64,000 bases of DNA from Sthenelais limicola (lineage: Eukaryota > Annelida > Polychaeta > Phyllodocida > Sigalionidae), in contig OW804098.1 of NCBI GenBank assembly GCA_942159475.1, positions 78,609,178 through 78,673,177 on the forward strand. The letters run 5' to 3'. Position numbers and translations under genes: made by a program. Shown in pieces: positions 1 to 13,500 of this stretch. Every line of letters begins with the position of its first letter. Positions within the stretch are counted from its first letter, which is position 1. Under the pieces are notes generated by a model. It had not been told where the DNA came from. It made no database searches and was given only the letters and a program-made list of their open reading frames with translations.

Positions 1-2360
1 GCTCTTGGATCTCCTGGGTGATATTATAGCTATGCAAGGAACCCCAAGGCCATGCTTGAGAACTAGGTAAGATAATACCATCCTTGATAAAAGGTATACT
101 TTCCACCGAAGGTGTATTTAATGGAGCAATCGTATCCAAAATCGACTGGGACCAAGTCTGGGAACGACACTACCATCAAAATACCTAAAATGTGATTCAT
201 TTTTCCACCACGTTGATCTTACCCAAATTCGCAAGTCAGTTTGGTCATAGTCATGGGAAACGGATTAAAAGTACCAGACTCCCTATCAAAAACTAAATAT
301 GGCCAAAACATCTGACTGTGGTGAAATTGTTGGCCAGGATTGCATTCTCTGATTGGAATGTAAAATTAATTTATACTCGGAAGGGCGAATATTAATATTT
401 GCCTCATGGCGACAAAAACATGGCCGAACAACGTTCTTATCATTATATAGTACCAACTAGTTCATCATTTGAAGTGCTTGAACCAATGTTTTGGCAACGA
501 GCAATCGGTTCCGGAATTAGTTTAGGACGTTTGAGGGATCTTGACAGGGAAGTGTTATAATGCCCGATGCGTTAGCAGTTATTTTTTTTAAGCAATACAC
601 AAGTTAACACGGACTGCTTTGACTCCAAGCAGTAGGATACGCTGGGCACAAGGGGAATCAATGAATGCAAGAAGTTCTAAGTATCTCCCGAACTAAAATC
701 AAGGCATCCGTTCAACCTAATATAACTAAAGCATATAGCAAACTTAAATAGAACTAAAATATAAAGATATTTATAATATTTGCATATTACCAATCTAACG
801 AGCTAACCCACCTTTGGACACAACACTTGCGTCTCGGGACTGTGATGAGTATTTCGAGTTATGTCTCCTATGAGAATTAAAACTGATTATCATCCACTTT
901 GGTATATCTCAAGAGAAAAGAGTCCGAGAAGCTTTGAAGGCATGACCAGGGAATTTCTGAGAAAGAAAGTTTGTCACTTTCCTCGCTATTGCGTGTCGGT
1001 GGAAAACGCAAATAAATGACAGGGGATTCAAAGGTCTGTACCGATCTAGACACTCATGCCTATATATATAGCGCGGCAGGAAAACTGTAACTAGTGTTTA
1101 GAATTCCGGCCTCGGTCCGAGTTTGGAGACTCACATGAAAGTGAGTGATGTATATATTATGAGTCATATTGGTATTTGAATAAAAAAATATGCAGAGGTC
1201 TCTGGATATATATGCGTGGCTTCTTATATGAAATACATGGATCTTTTAGACTTTTTTCTAAGAGGGTGGAAGCAGAGCCCACACTGCAAACAAGGTACAA
1301 GCCACATAATTTGCTTGCGACGATGTTATGGGGAGTTTGTAAAAAGACGTGACCTTTCAGCTAGGGCTATCTGTCTAGAATAATGACAATGTCTCTCCGC
1401 TTATTTTCCATAATAGGACAATAATTAACATTAATAAGCTCACGCACAGTTGGCAAGATTAGCAGTGTCAAGTGTTAAACGATTTTTGTTCGTCAATTCT
1501 CCCGGCCTTAAATTTTCAAATCCATTGCTTGGGACTCATTCAAGAAAGAAACCCTGCGGCATTCAGCCGATCTCTTAACAAAATACGAAATTCCTATTAG
1601 GAATTATTCAGACTGTGGAGAAATTAGATCTAAATTTAATTTATAAGTCTACTTACAACTCAGGTGTTTAATGGTTGAAATATCTATACAAAATCTTTAA
1701 TAATAATGGATACCCATTACAGTTCAGTACAGAAACCCAATTCAAGTATCTTATGTATACGATATAAATGTTGATGAATTGTCTCATAATAAACTCCTTG
1801 TATATTTTCGTTCGTACTTACAGAACATCGATGGTTTAGAATAACCATTCCTCTGTGATACTATTACATACTATATTGTACCTCGACCACCATGCATCAA
1901 AAATAGGGTTCTACAGAATATCACTATATAGTCAATATCCGATCCTTCTCCTTTGAGCTCTCTTTGCTCTTCATTCTTGCCATGAATAAGCACCAACTAT
2001 ACCAAGGCAGTTCATTTACAAGCACCTGAAGGGAGCCTGCAAGTTGATAGCTCCCCAGAACATTTGCATAGGCATAGAATGTAATGGATATTCTAAAACT
2101 ATACATGGGGGAATGTCTTAATATTCTTGAATAACAATTTTCATATGGATATACTTTTGACACCCACTTAGAAGGGTGAATTCTCTTGTAAATGAAGCAG
2201 ATGTGACTATCTGTGATTTTACGCAGCATTATACGCTAATTGTTTAGCTCTGTTACATTAGTTACGGCAATATTAAAAAGACAAAATGAATAGAGGACAA
2301 CACAAAACAGGTCAATAGATAGAATCAGATATTAGTAATAAATTTGTGGCATTGACTTAC
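1..2360. other. Non-coding, AT-rich sequence
   Basis: No convincing exon, tRNA or transposon end seen on either strand. Open frames here are short and lack recognisable motifs. Probably intron or intergenic DNA. Confidence 0.5.
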
Positions 2361-2427
2361 CGAACAGACGAATTTTGCCGTCCAGGGTTTGGACGACTAA
2401 GATGAGATACCCTTCCAGGTCCACCAT
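2361..2427 (-). CDS. Candidate first coding exon, product unknown
   Basis: On the minus strand an ATG in a very good start context (ACCATGG) opens 22 codons, ending one base into a codon at a strong donor (G|GTAAGT). The peptide begins MVDLEGYLILVVQTLDGK and is hydrophobic with a strand-like pattern. No acceptor AG lies in frame upstream before a stop, so it would have to be a first coding exon. Downstream exons would lie below position 2360 or outside the window. I do not recognise the protein. The call rests only on start context, donor and open frame, so chance is a real alternative. Confidence 0.22.
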
Positions 2428-4860
2428 GGTAAAATCCACACAGAATATCCAATTAGAACCACAATTAAGTTAGGTGTCCAAGGAAAAGATCTGAGAACCG
2501 AATAAAATCTCCGATCCTTGGGAACGTTTGGAAGAACATTCTCGGAGACCTCTTCTATCAACTTGCCTCAAAGGGAATTATGATTCATTTTTCTCAAAGA
2601 ACAGGATTAAAAACCCTTCAAACACATCAGATTAATTATCATTGGAGTCTCTGTTGACAGTGACAAAAAGGGATACGCAAGAGGCTGACGATTAAGCTCT
2701 CCATGGCCAGAGCGTCTTTGTCACCCTTTCCCTGTTCCCGTCTCCCAATTGTTTTGAGACGACATTTTAAAGTATCGGATGTGACTACTCAGCATAACGT
2801 ATTCAAGTCTTCATCCATCACAGGTCCAGATACACGACGTGCAATATTTAGGTTGTGACTTTCACAAGTAAAAGTTTTGTTTATGCACATAAATCCACGT
2901 ATGTGTAGGGAAACTTGATCGAAGAAGAGGACCCTCAGCGCCTCGGCACCCCACACGATACAAGAAGGCCTTCGGACACAGATTTATCAATAAAAAAAAT
3001 CAAGCATTTGCCAGACACGGAGGATAAGTTATATATGTGAGATCCGAGGCCAAATCCCTGGTCACATCAGATCTCGCGTGGCCTGTCGTACCTATGCTCT
3101 GATTGCGGCAGTTCAGGTTGTCTAACTTTGAGGTGAAAAGATGCGTGTCATCACGATAAAATTGGTACTGAAATTACAGGGGACTGGTGTGAATCCCTAG
3201 TGATTCTTTTATACTGAGGAACATCTGTCGATGGCAGCAAAGGCGCTATCATGTCGTCCCATGAGTTTGCAGACCCCAGCGAAATCGCTTATTGGATATG
3301 GGGGAAAATCAAGTCCTCTTGCTGGCGGAGCTTTGTAAATTTTGATTTAACCTCCAGATGGTTCCTGAAAGAAAACTATTTAACAACACTTTTCAAGGGA
3401 TTTCAGAGCTGCTTGATCAGCAAATGTTGTCGCAATATACCCTTCCTTTAAATGATATGTCATCTATTTTATGGAGAGCTTGGAGACGAGCCCTGACCAG
3501 AGACACGGTCCTTTACACTACAGGTGGACAGGTAGGCCCAGGAGAACGTGTCACGTCAAATGTGATATATACGAGGTTACTATAATACAGTTCACAAGGG
3601 ATCGGCGTAAGGGTGGAGATACAGTTCAAATGATGCTTTCCAGATCCTCCAAGTAAGAGGTTCCTCTATAAACAGGCGAATGTTATCCATTGAACGTCTG
3701 ATTTGGTGACCAAAACTTGCAAGCCAAAGGAAGGATAAGAATATATCCGTAATCAACGAATGTTGAAGATATCTTTTATAATTGATGTTAGTAAAGTCAC
3801 TCGTCTTACTCGTGGTGTGTTAATAATTCTGTAATAAAGAGAGCGTAAAATTAGACATCTTAAGATGACTGAAAATGTAATACGTAAGTATATGTACAAA
3901 CGTACTGAATGTTCAAGATCCCCGATTATAGGATATTCAACACCCGTTTTCACTATATATGGTACATACGTCTCCATACCTAGCAATACATTCAAAGAGC
4001 ATAGGGACAGAATAAAATCTACTTAGAAAAATAACCGCGCTTAGGCGATCCCCCTTGGGACTGAGCGATTTTCGGTCGCATAGCGGAATTGTTGTATGAG
4101 CGGAGCTAATCAAATAGAGGGAAACAAATATACGGAAATAAAAAAGAAAATGGTCTTATTTCTGGGTTGGTCTCTATACCGAGTTGGTCGTTATGCGGGG
4201 TTCCACTATATATATTCAATTAGCATTTATTAACAGCTCATTAATTTTAAAGCGACCGTTTAAAACAACCGTATACATTCCGACAATGATAACATTACAA
4301 TGTGCTTAACGTCTAATCCACGGTGGCCTAATAGCCAATCTTGCCTAATGAGACCAATCTTATAGGCCGGGGCTGACCAGTTATTTTTTTTAGGAAACAT
4401 CATTGAAGGAATTGGGCATTAAAGTTGCATGCAGGTAACAGAAAAACAAATGGGAGGAGAAAATGGTTGAATTTTATAAACTGCTATACCCTCTACATGA
4501 TAAAAAGAGGCTGTCCATGATTTCATGAAATTTCGCCATTAAAAGTCAACGGTGTAAAAAAAACCCACTGCTATTCTCTGTTACACCATTTAAACATTGA
4601 ACTAATCAAGTAGACCATTTATTGCGACCTTTACAAATTTATACATTTACCAAGACAGGTGGAATGCATCCAGAATTGTTATATGTATGGTATATAAAAA
4701 CGATTGCAAAATATATAATGAACATTTCAGTTCTGAAGCCTGAATCAAACCCCACTTCACATATACTACTGACACACACCACTGCACGATATTAGTCCCA
4801 TACTCCATGGGGAACTGGCCAACGGCTTCCGATGGTAACCATGGCGGTATCAGGACAGCC
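2428..4860. other. Non-coding, no clear feature
   Basis: Nothing supported. A short protein-like frame starts at the ATG near 3231 on the plus strand and stops after about 34 codons. It has no recognisable motif. Confidence 0.4.
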
Positions 4861-4861
4861 A

Positions 4862-4994
4862 CCCGCCGCCCGGACATAAAGCCCAGACTTTTACCCGCTG
4901 GACATTGACCATCCCGGACATTACCCCGCTAGGACATTTACCATCCCGGACATTACCCCGCTAGGACATTTACCATCCCGGACATTCACCCGCT
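4862..4994. repeat. Short minisatellite, about 32-bp unit, four copies
   Basis: The words CCCGGACATTACCCCGCT and AGGACATTTACCATC alternate. Matching unit starts lie near 4891, 4921, 4953 and 4985. The middle copies are identical; the outer copies carry small changes (GACATTGACC, CATTCACCCG). A tandem array of about 32 bp. Confidence 0.8.
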
Positions 4995-6276
4995 TTATAT
5001 GTAGTTTAAAGCTGCATTATCAGCTATTATGACATAAATAATCTTGCCAAATTTACTCATATTGTGACTTCTAGGACTGAATTTATCAATGTTCTGCTGC
5101 TGTTTATACAAGAACTGGTGGACTTTTATCAATCCCTGTAGCGAAAAAATAAGGGATGAAATCCTCCTCAATTTTGGTCAAATGATTTTTAGATGGATTG
5201 GAAAAGAATTCCTCATAAATGAACGTTGAGGAAAATGGGGTAGGGATGGATGAATATAATCTCTTGGCACTGTCCTATCATAGAACCATGTATGGCATAT
5301 TGAAACAGCCGGTTAGGTATGACATAGTCATAGAGCGATCTTGAATTCAAGATTCAAATCCTAGTTCGGTAAATATGGTTGTCAATTGTATGAAACCTCA
5401 ATTTCTACACTCTCCCGCGCACCGTACCCGCGCGATACGGAGCGGCAAGCTTTTTCGTCTTCAGTGTGACGATTTTTGTCTACCAAGCTCCGCGAACGCT
5501 ACTGGTGAACTGTGGTGACGAAATTGCCTGAACTTCTGATACGAAAAACGGTGGTTTGAATCACGGAGACGAAATATGATATGCTCCGTATTCGCGCTCC
5601 GTTTTTCGTATTGAGTTTTGAGAACTACATAGGTGCAGAAATGTCTAAAGAATTAATTCGGACAGCCCATGGCTCCTCAATGTCTGTTGGTCTGGTCATG
5701 CTTGGACGCACCACGCTTGAGTGGGTGTTATTACGTAATAAGACAACACACACAGCCAGTCCTGTCACCGAATGTTCCCGCGAATTTTCACATGCACACA
5801 CCATAATGTTGACGCACAAACTCTTAGCAATGCTTTAACAGGTATCCCGAATGTGTTAGACCTTCTACAATAGTTCGTGTATCTTGGTTATTTGATTTTA
5901 GATATTAAAACACCTTGAAACGTACATTATTGATTTAGACATACAATCCAGACGTTAATCTAGAGTTTTAAGAAGTTTATAGAAGAATTTATATCGTTTC
6001 GAACGACTTGATGCGGCCAACGAAATTAATTTATTACGGGGGAACTAACCATGCGATTGTAAATCCGAAAGCAGGGTTGTCTTCCTGACATTCATGGGGT
6101 TCTGGGAAAGATTTTATGTTTAGATCGGAATTATTTTGAGGGACCTATGAGGGACCTAATATTTTGTTAGTGTTTTGAGACTTGTGACACATTATCTTGT
6201 AACACATCACACATATACCTGGATATATTTAATATATACACTAATATATACATTCCTGAGAAAAAATATTCACTGC
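4995..6276. other. Non-coding, no clear feature
   Basis: Two open frames around 5.58-5.84 kb overlap on opposite strands and show no motif or splice structure. Nothing else supported. Confidence 0.4.
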
Positions 6277-6405
6277 TCTTCCTCACCTTTCCCGCCAATC
6301 TCTTTCTTACTTTCGTTCAATTGCAATCTCCCTGTCTGCCTCTCCCCCTCTTTCTCTCTTTGTTTCTCTCTCTCTTCCTCCCTCTCTCTCTCTCACACAC
6401 ACACT
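6277..6405 (+). repeat. CT-rich low-complexity tract ending in (CA)n
   Basis: A long pyrimidine tract (TCTCTCTC, CCCTCTCT) that ends in a short CACACACA run. Apparent frames here are low complexity. Confidence 0.85.
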
Positions 6406-6443
6406 ATCATCATTCAGATTGATTTGTTGAGGCCTTGTTCATA

Positions 6444-6528
6444 GCTGGCTCTGTGGTGTAATGGTTAGAGCACTTGATTCTTAATCACAAGGTTGCTAGA
6501 TCAAACCCAAGCATGGGCAGGTTTTTTT
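6444..6528 (+). repeat. Degenerate tRNA-like sequence (SINE head or tRNA pseudogene)
   Basis: TGGTGTAATGGTTAGAGCA is a good Pol III A box / D arm. GGTTGCTAGATCAAACC is a degraded T arm with a broken B box. The anticodon arm (CTTGATTCTTAATCACAAG) is two bases too long for a working tRNA. A T7 run after GGGCAGG could be the Pol III terminator. I read it as a tRNA-derived repeat, not a functional gene. Confidence 0.6.
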
Positions 6529-9500
6529 CTCTGCTTTCTCACACCGTCACGGGTGAGCGCACACCCCTTCACGCACTGCCGCACACGGCCAGGCGCGCCA
6601 ACTCTTAACGCACCACCGCACACCAGGGATTATGAGATTTAGCTTTCCCAGGTACGAAAAACGCCTGAGACGAAAAAAATCGTATCAAAAGTGGGTACAA
6701 GAAAATCGTATTCATTTTCGTATCGTGCGGATACGTTGCGCGGGAGAGTGTACATTTAATTTTTACGGAGACCAGACCAACCATCACGAACACAACTAAT
6801 AGTTGTGCGTCGTCTCAGATGGGGCCTGTTGGAGATAGATGAACTCGGAAAACACATTTGATGAAAATTAATTAGAAAATGTCAGGGAAATGAGTATAAA
6901 TAATCAAGGATAATGTATTTAGATCTACTGTACAACTACACAGATCAGGCGAACCATTTGAAGCTAGGGACAGTACTTTTGCAACATCCGTGCATCGGGT
7001 TAACATTGTTGTAAAAGATCGCTTTAAAATTAATGCGCTAATAAATGGTGGCTAACATCCCTTGCGTCGTAGGACCTATAGGTTATTGTATAGATCTATC
7101 AATTAGGCATTCGTATTTAATATTGCATGGCGAGATTCAACTGTTCAATATAGTGAGGTTGTTGTTACTGACTACTTCCTGGATATGTTTCAATAATTCT
7201 ATAGCTTCGAAATAATTGCTTTATTGCATTCATGTGCCAATCTCCAATCTATAGTCTGGATAATATCACCTTATCAAATACAACCAAGTACAAGTTATCT
7301 ATATTCACAATCCTTCATATACAACGGCAAATAAGCAAAGGTGATGAGGAGGAAAAGGGAATAAATACAGGCACAAACGAAACCCAGAGCTGATGTAGGG
7401 CAAAGCAACTAGTAAGAGGAATCGCTCCGAAAATAAAAGGACGGAAGCTGGCGGCAAGGGTTGTGAGAAAATCACTTGCTACCCTCCTAATCTCCCCATC
7501 AATCTTCCTTTTCAGCGGGTGCATTTCTAAATTGGCATATTGATTCCAAGATTGAATTGCGCATCCATAACATTGTTCTTACTCATCGCTGTGGCATAGA
7601 TACTTGGAAATGAAAGGGAGTTATTTGGATATCAGATCGACATGTCAGGGACACCGCTCCCGGGTGATAGTAGTCTGCACACCAGAGCAAGTGTTTCTAG
7701 CTTTTATTTCCCCATCAGTAACTGAACCAGTGCCATGGTTACTTGGTCGTCCAAACACTACCTGGAATAGATGATAAACCCTACAAACGCCAGGCTCATT
7801 CACCGAATTCATATCCCCACCGGATTCGTCTCAATGGATCTCAATGGATCGAATAGGTACCCGGATTAATGTAACTAAATTTCGCTATGTATAGGTGATG
7901 TAAGAATCAACTGAGAAAGTAGAGAAATACTTTTCCATCCACCCATGTCTGACGTCATTCAAAATGACTAAAGGTTATTTCTCGTGGTTGCATTCTGGGC
8001 GGCACAAACACACTCTCTTATCGCCATTATTAATATTTAACGTCTAGAGAAACGTGGGCACCTGGATATGGTGTTATGGCGTTTTCCACCTTTGTTCAAG
8101 ACTACAAAGGGAAAATTAACAAAATTATACTTTTAAAGGTCAATTAAAATTAAAATCAGTGGACGCAAAAGAATAGACTGGTTTTCATTCACAGAGGCAT
8201 TCCAATGAAATGACCTTAAGATCCCTTCTTGTCCTTTTGATCGCAGACTTCTCATTCCGGAGCATAAGGGCCAGAAGAAAATGTTATTCTGTCGAGAATT
8301 TCTTTCCACTGACTTTGTAACATCTAACTTTGTCCAACAATCAATCACTCAGGGTGTAAGATGTCAGGCGGTTCTGGGAGGGCTTATTAGGTTTGATCTC
8401 ATCTCCTGATGTTAATTCTACAGATGCAAGTCTCAGGTTGACTTCTTATCTGATCCCGTGAAGAGCAAATCAAATAGTGCCCGCATGATTAATATAATCA
8501 TTCACGCCTCGCTACACCGCTACTTTATCTAATTAATCAAGACGCAATCCGAATCAGCCTCACCTACCCAAGAAGCAGACCCAACTCGTGTAATGTTTCC
8601 CCAACCAGAGTTATGACATTTTTAATATAGTGTCTGAGAAACGCTCGAGTAGAATGTTATAATGGATTTTCTGCAAAATGAAAAATGAGACAAGATAATA
8701 TTGGGGCGACATATATGTGTGTCTGGTATATATATGTGTCTGGTAAGTGTGGCGACTTATTACAGAAGAATCTTATTTCGAATGTATATGAATGTTAGTG
8801 ACTAAATCCTCTATACTGGAGGGGAAACGTTGTGTAGGGAGCTATTGCTGTTTTTAGGTAAGTGAAGGTTAAATGTGTACATCAACCTATCTTTAATTTT
8901 CTACATCGATCAAGCTGTCGCATATTCTTATAAAGGTTTCTCAGGCAGATGATGAAGCCTCTGGAGGAATTGAACATAATAACCTTGGGTAAGGAGAAAT
9001 AAAAAAGACCGGTGCAGTTAAAACCTTCTGAAACATCAGAATGGCGTCGGACAGGAATATTGCAAGTGGCGAAATTGTTTCTAGACGAGGTCTTTGGTGG
9101 GCGCCACTATGTCATAGCACAATAAATTATGACATATTGCCACGTTCCCGATCCGCTTGGATTTAACCATATATGATCGATGGCGCCAATGACGCTCCCA
9201 TCCGGCCTTAGACAACGAGAAGTGATTGTCTTGGCTCCCTCGACGATAGCATAAAACAAACCTAAGATTGCTTGACTTCCATTCTCTGGAGTCTTACCTT
9301 AACCATGCCACATGCCAAATTAAATCATAGTGATTCTAGCGAAGTCCGAGAAAAGAGAAAAGAGTTCTTCGTTTGATTATCCAAATCTAATCAGGGGAAT
9401 AACATAACCTTGTAGTAGGGCAAGGTATTGTGCTTTCACAGGTGCAAGGGACGGCATACTATAATCATTAGACCTACTAATAACACCGACCTCCCCATAC
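6529..9500. other. Non-coding, minor short tandem words only
   Basis: No convincing gene. Small duplications are visible: TCTCAATGGA twice near 7830 and TATATGTGTCTGGTA twice near 8710-8745. Open frames at 7.3-7.5 and 8.1-8.3 kb (minus) are unrecognised and lack good splice sites. Confidence 0.4.
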
Positions 9501-9649
9501 CTGCATTCAGCAACAACGAGGTAATCCCTTTGAAGTCTAACCTGAAGGACACCCGTCTCCCGCTGATAACAAACAAGAGTTGCTGACGCGGTTAACTGAC
9601 AGACACAAGTAGCTTCAGTGATATCTAAAGTGTACACATGCACTTGAAT
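9501..9649 (-). CDS. Candidate internal exon, product unknown
   Basis: On the minus strand a 149-bp open block follows an acceptor (TTTTCTAAG|ATT) and ends at a good donor (TGCAG|GTATGG), reading HVYTLDITEATCVCQLTAS and RLQRDYLVVAEC. The alternation of hydrophobic and polar residues and the paired cysteines look like a beta-rich domain, but I recognise no family. Starting seven bases later (ATTCAAG|TG) would give phase 1, matching the end of the 26.8-kb block on the same strand, so it may be a far-downstream exon of that gene. The frame stays open past the donor, so the boundary is uncertain. Confidence 0.3.
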
Positions 9650-9936
9650 CTTAGAAAAGACAACGTTCTTGTTATTCTATTGGATTCTTAATAACTGCAT
9701 GGTCCAAAATGTATATTTGCGTAAGCCGATGTCCATTATTTTGCATCCAGTTGTTCAGTATGGATGAATATAGGAGCAGGCAAAAGAACACAGCGAGAGG
9801 TTGATAGAACCGACATGGGTGAGTAGGCAGACGCTCTCATGGTTTTGTCAGCAGATGAGCAATAACTCAAAGTGAAGTACTATCTCGAGTATGTACCAAC
9901 ATATTGAATAAACAAGAAAATGTTTAACACATTTGG

Positions 9937-9961
9937 ATACTAACTCTTATGGAGTTAGTAT
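9937..9961. repeat. Perfect hairpin, 10-bp stem, 5-nt loop
   Basis: ATACTAACTC, loop TTATG, GAGTTAGTAT. No T run follows it and no gene is adjacent. Function unknown. Confidence 0.8.
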
Positions 9962-10212
9962 GAAAGCACATGTGGGGGACAGAGACATGAAGCTTCCCTT
10001 AAATACGGCGTCATGATCGTACTAATATCAACCCAGTACAGTGTCTTTGTAATGTTTCTAGAGGTAAGTCGTCATATGGTATTGTTTGGGAATATTGAAT
10101 GAGAGATTTACTTCGCAATTGGTAACCAAGTATATGGCGCCGTATACATGCATTCATATACATACATGTAATTGTATAAATATATACACCCACCCATGTA
10201 TACATACATTGT

Positions 10213-10405
10213 ATACACTGGTCCTGGGTATGGCCATAAAGTGCCTTTCTGTCTCTTTTCTCTGTCTCTCCCTCCCTTCTTCTCTATCTCTATTTCCTGG
10301 GTATGATCATAAACTGCCTCCCTCTCAGCTCTCCCGCCCTTGATATAACCATCTTAAATGTGTTGATAAGGGCGTAAAGCAACCAATCTCACTCACTCAC
10401 TCACC
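10213..10405 (+). mobile_element. SINE-like repeat, 3' half, family A (forward copy)
   Basis: Contains the word TCCTGGGTATGAYCATAA twice, separated by a CT-rich stretch. The tail reads TGTTGATAAGGGCGTAAAGC followed by a CTCACTCACTCAC simple repeat. The same order of words occurs in reverse orientation at 41240-41427, with close identity over most of the length. The GGGCGTAAAGC tail followed by a short tandem resembles SINE 3' ends of marine invertebrates (family knowledge, not searched). No tRNA-like head is visible, so it is probably truncated. Confidence 0.7.
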
Positions 10406-10560
10406 CATGTATGCATACATGCATACATACATACATACATACACCCATGTATATATTCATACACACAGGAGGAGGAGGAGGTCTGAGAAAGACAGAGAGG
10501 GAGAGAGGGGAGAGAGAATAAAGGGGGAGTGAGGAGGGAGAGGAGCCTCTGCCATAAATA
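10406..10560. repeat. (CATA)n microsatellite and GA-rich tract
   Basis: CATACATACATACATA follows a CATGTATGCATACATG palindrome. A purine-rich run (GAGGAGGAGG, GAGAGGGGAGAGAG) comes next. Likely expansion from the SINE tail. Confidence 0.75.
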
Positions 10561-13500
10561 CCCAATGTAATACAAATACCTCAGGATAATATATACTCAG
10601 TATTTGCTGTATATTGTAAAGAAATGATTCAGAATTTTATCACATATAAATATCTAAGAACGATGAGCCAAACGGACCTAAATGAGTTACTAATGAGTAA
10701 CTTATGGTAGTGGAGTAGAAGGGAAGGGGAGGAAGAGAGAGAGAGGGGAGAAGAGGCTAGCCTGATGAAAGAGAGCAGATGTGGTAGAGAATGAGGTGAC
10801 CAGGATTTAAGTTTGAAATTTAAGTTGAAAGAAGTAATTTGACTTCTAAGCATGATAGAATGATGGGACAAAGACCAAAAGTATTCTTATGTTAAGGAGA
10901 ATATATTTACACATGAGTTGCAATAATACGTCATACAATTAAAAAAATTGCATGCCTGCACTAGCTCTTTTATAACACCTGACTCGGTCGATGCTCCCCC
11001 AAAACTTAATGACCTTGTCTTTTCTGTGTCTATCAATTACTCCCTCAGTGACTCATGAGGGAGGAGGAGGAGGCCATGTTATCTTATCTCTACTCCCAAG
11101 GAGGACCGAGGAGCAGAGGGTATGTGTGTATTCACAAACTTTAATATTTTCTCTTCTAAAAGTCCCACGTTGATGCAATAAATATCAAAATGATCCTAAC
11201 AACTGTGAAAATATGCCTAAAAACGATTCAGAATGTATATTTCACAAACAAAAAAACTTTTAAAGTGAAGTAGGCCACATGCTGACATTAGATAAAGCCT
11301 ACGGCCTACGGCTAATGTAAGCCAGATGTGCTTGGCGGAGCTGCTTGGCTCGCAGGACCTCCGCCTTATCTAAGGCACAGAGATAAACACGGAGACAAGG
11401 CAGAGGAGACCGAAGATCAAAGGAGTGGGGAATATAATTTTAACTTGTTCATTTTTTAAAGTGAAATAAAATTCCTGAGAAGTCATACTTCTTACAGCAT
11501 TCCTTGCATCCTCTATATTAAATGTTGATTCAAAATTCAGCCCCACAGCATTAATAGTTTCTGCAATATGAAGTTCCTTCTCTTTCTAAGGAATGTGGCG
11601 ACCCTGGATTTGTAATATGATATATCGCTGAGCACTTTCTTCACAGAATAGAGAAAAAGCACACATGTGCTTTAATAATGAATCGATCAAAGAATTATGC
11701 CTATTCAAAATTATTTCCCAAGTTCAAATGTGGCATGACTAAGGCTACCTTCTACAACACAGCTTTTTATATTTCATTAAGGGCCAATATATAAATAATA
11801 CCACATACATAATACGTCAAAGACCCCCGAATCTATCTTATAGATGAGAACCTCTTTGGGAGGTTTTGAATCATTCCAGATATCCTCATCCCTCCCTCAG
11901 TGAGCATCTGTCCTCTTGGCGGTGTTTCACACGCAGGACCCAGTAAGGAGGGGCAATCCACCCACCAGCGCATGTCGACAAGAGAACAAAAATACACATC
12001 CTTTCATGTCATCCCACTTGAATATGGACGGTTCACAGTCCGAATATATAACCCGGAGTTCAATCAATCATGATATTCGGATACAGGAGGATATTTTGGG
12101 CAGAGCACACAGACGAATCTTTCCATTATTTTGGGGCAACCACTTCTAGAATTCTATAAGTATCTGCATGAGAGTGCAGGCTTGCAAGGAATTCAATCAC
12201 GGAACCGTTGTTAAAGTAAAGGCTTTCAAGCTATAGCCGTAGAGTGGGGATATTGCCATTATTATATACCGAAGTAATACCTATTGAGACCTCAAGCAAG
12301 TGTCAATAAAATGCCCGCTTTTAGACTCTTCCCTGTATGAGTGAATAATCAGCTGCAGCTTCCAATAATCTTTCCTCATAAGAGGGAGAAGGGACACAGG
12401 TGCATTACGACAAGGGCTCTAATGGATGGGCGAAATCCTGGCGCGCTGATCGAGAAAATCCACCTTTATGGAGAGAAGATCTGGCGTATCACTTAACAAC
12501 TCTCCCCTAAGTATGCTACAGAGAGCAATTCTCACAAAAATAGAATCTGAATAACTACTCCCTACAATATGAGCACGGGTTTAAATTATACATCGACAGA
12601 TTAAAGAGTTTTCAGTTTGCATTTATGCATGATTTGGGGGACCAGTACCGGCGCTTTAGCAAATTGATGCACTTGATTTTATATAGCGACAATTTCCCTA
12701 AGTGGATAGGGAAATATGATACATAAGTATTCATACGAAATATTACCATGATTTTCGGGTATGACGCCACATTTTGTATTGAGCAACACATTTATGGTCC
12801 TGAGATTATATATTCCCTACACCCTTTCTGGTGAAAGGTAGGGACCTCCAGTATTAATAGGCTCCTCAATAATATTATTGCTGGTTGATAAACTGTGCCA
12901 AAACAAAATGCATTCCGGCGATAATTTGTACAATCTATACTGAGTGTCAATTATGTGGTCTTGGCCTATCAAGTCACACGAAAGAATATTCAGGTAAATA
13001 TTTTGGCATGCTACCAAGTCTATATTGGCAAGCTGATCAATGAATGCATATGACATGAAATCTGTTTCTAGGTACTACTTGTCGTAGAAGACACCGGGTT
13101 CCTTCAAGCTGTATACAACAAGGATTCAGAATCAAGTGGGTAAAATGGAATCGATGGATATGTGGCGTGAACTAATTACACATACCTGTCAGTTTGATTG
13201 AAAGATCTGATAGAATAAAGAGATGTCTGGAACGAAACACAGAATGAAAGATAATAGGTCCATCCAATTGGCAGCATATTCAAATGTGAGAAGAATACAA
13301 AGAACGTTCATATCGCCTGACATGTTGGTTAAATTGTATCGCTGTCTATAATGTGCTGGCCTCTCATTTGTCCTATAATATCATGATAATTATATTTGAG
13401 ATATATACAATTCTATCAACTGAATATACTATCTCTGATTTTTTGTTAATATAATAATGGATAAGAAGCAATATGAGGGTTTTAAGGCTATCATTAAATC

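Noticed and set aside
2361..2427. Joining this exon to the 9.5-40 kb gene
   Set aside because: No acceptor precedes it in frame; it can only be a first exon.
6444..6528. Functional tRNA gene
   Set aside because: The anticodon arm has two extra bases, the T loop is not TTC-type and the acceptor stem does not pair.
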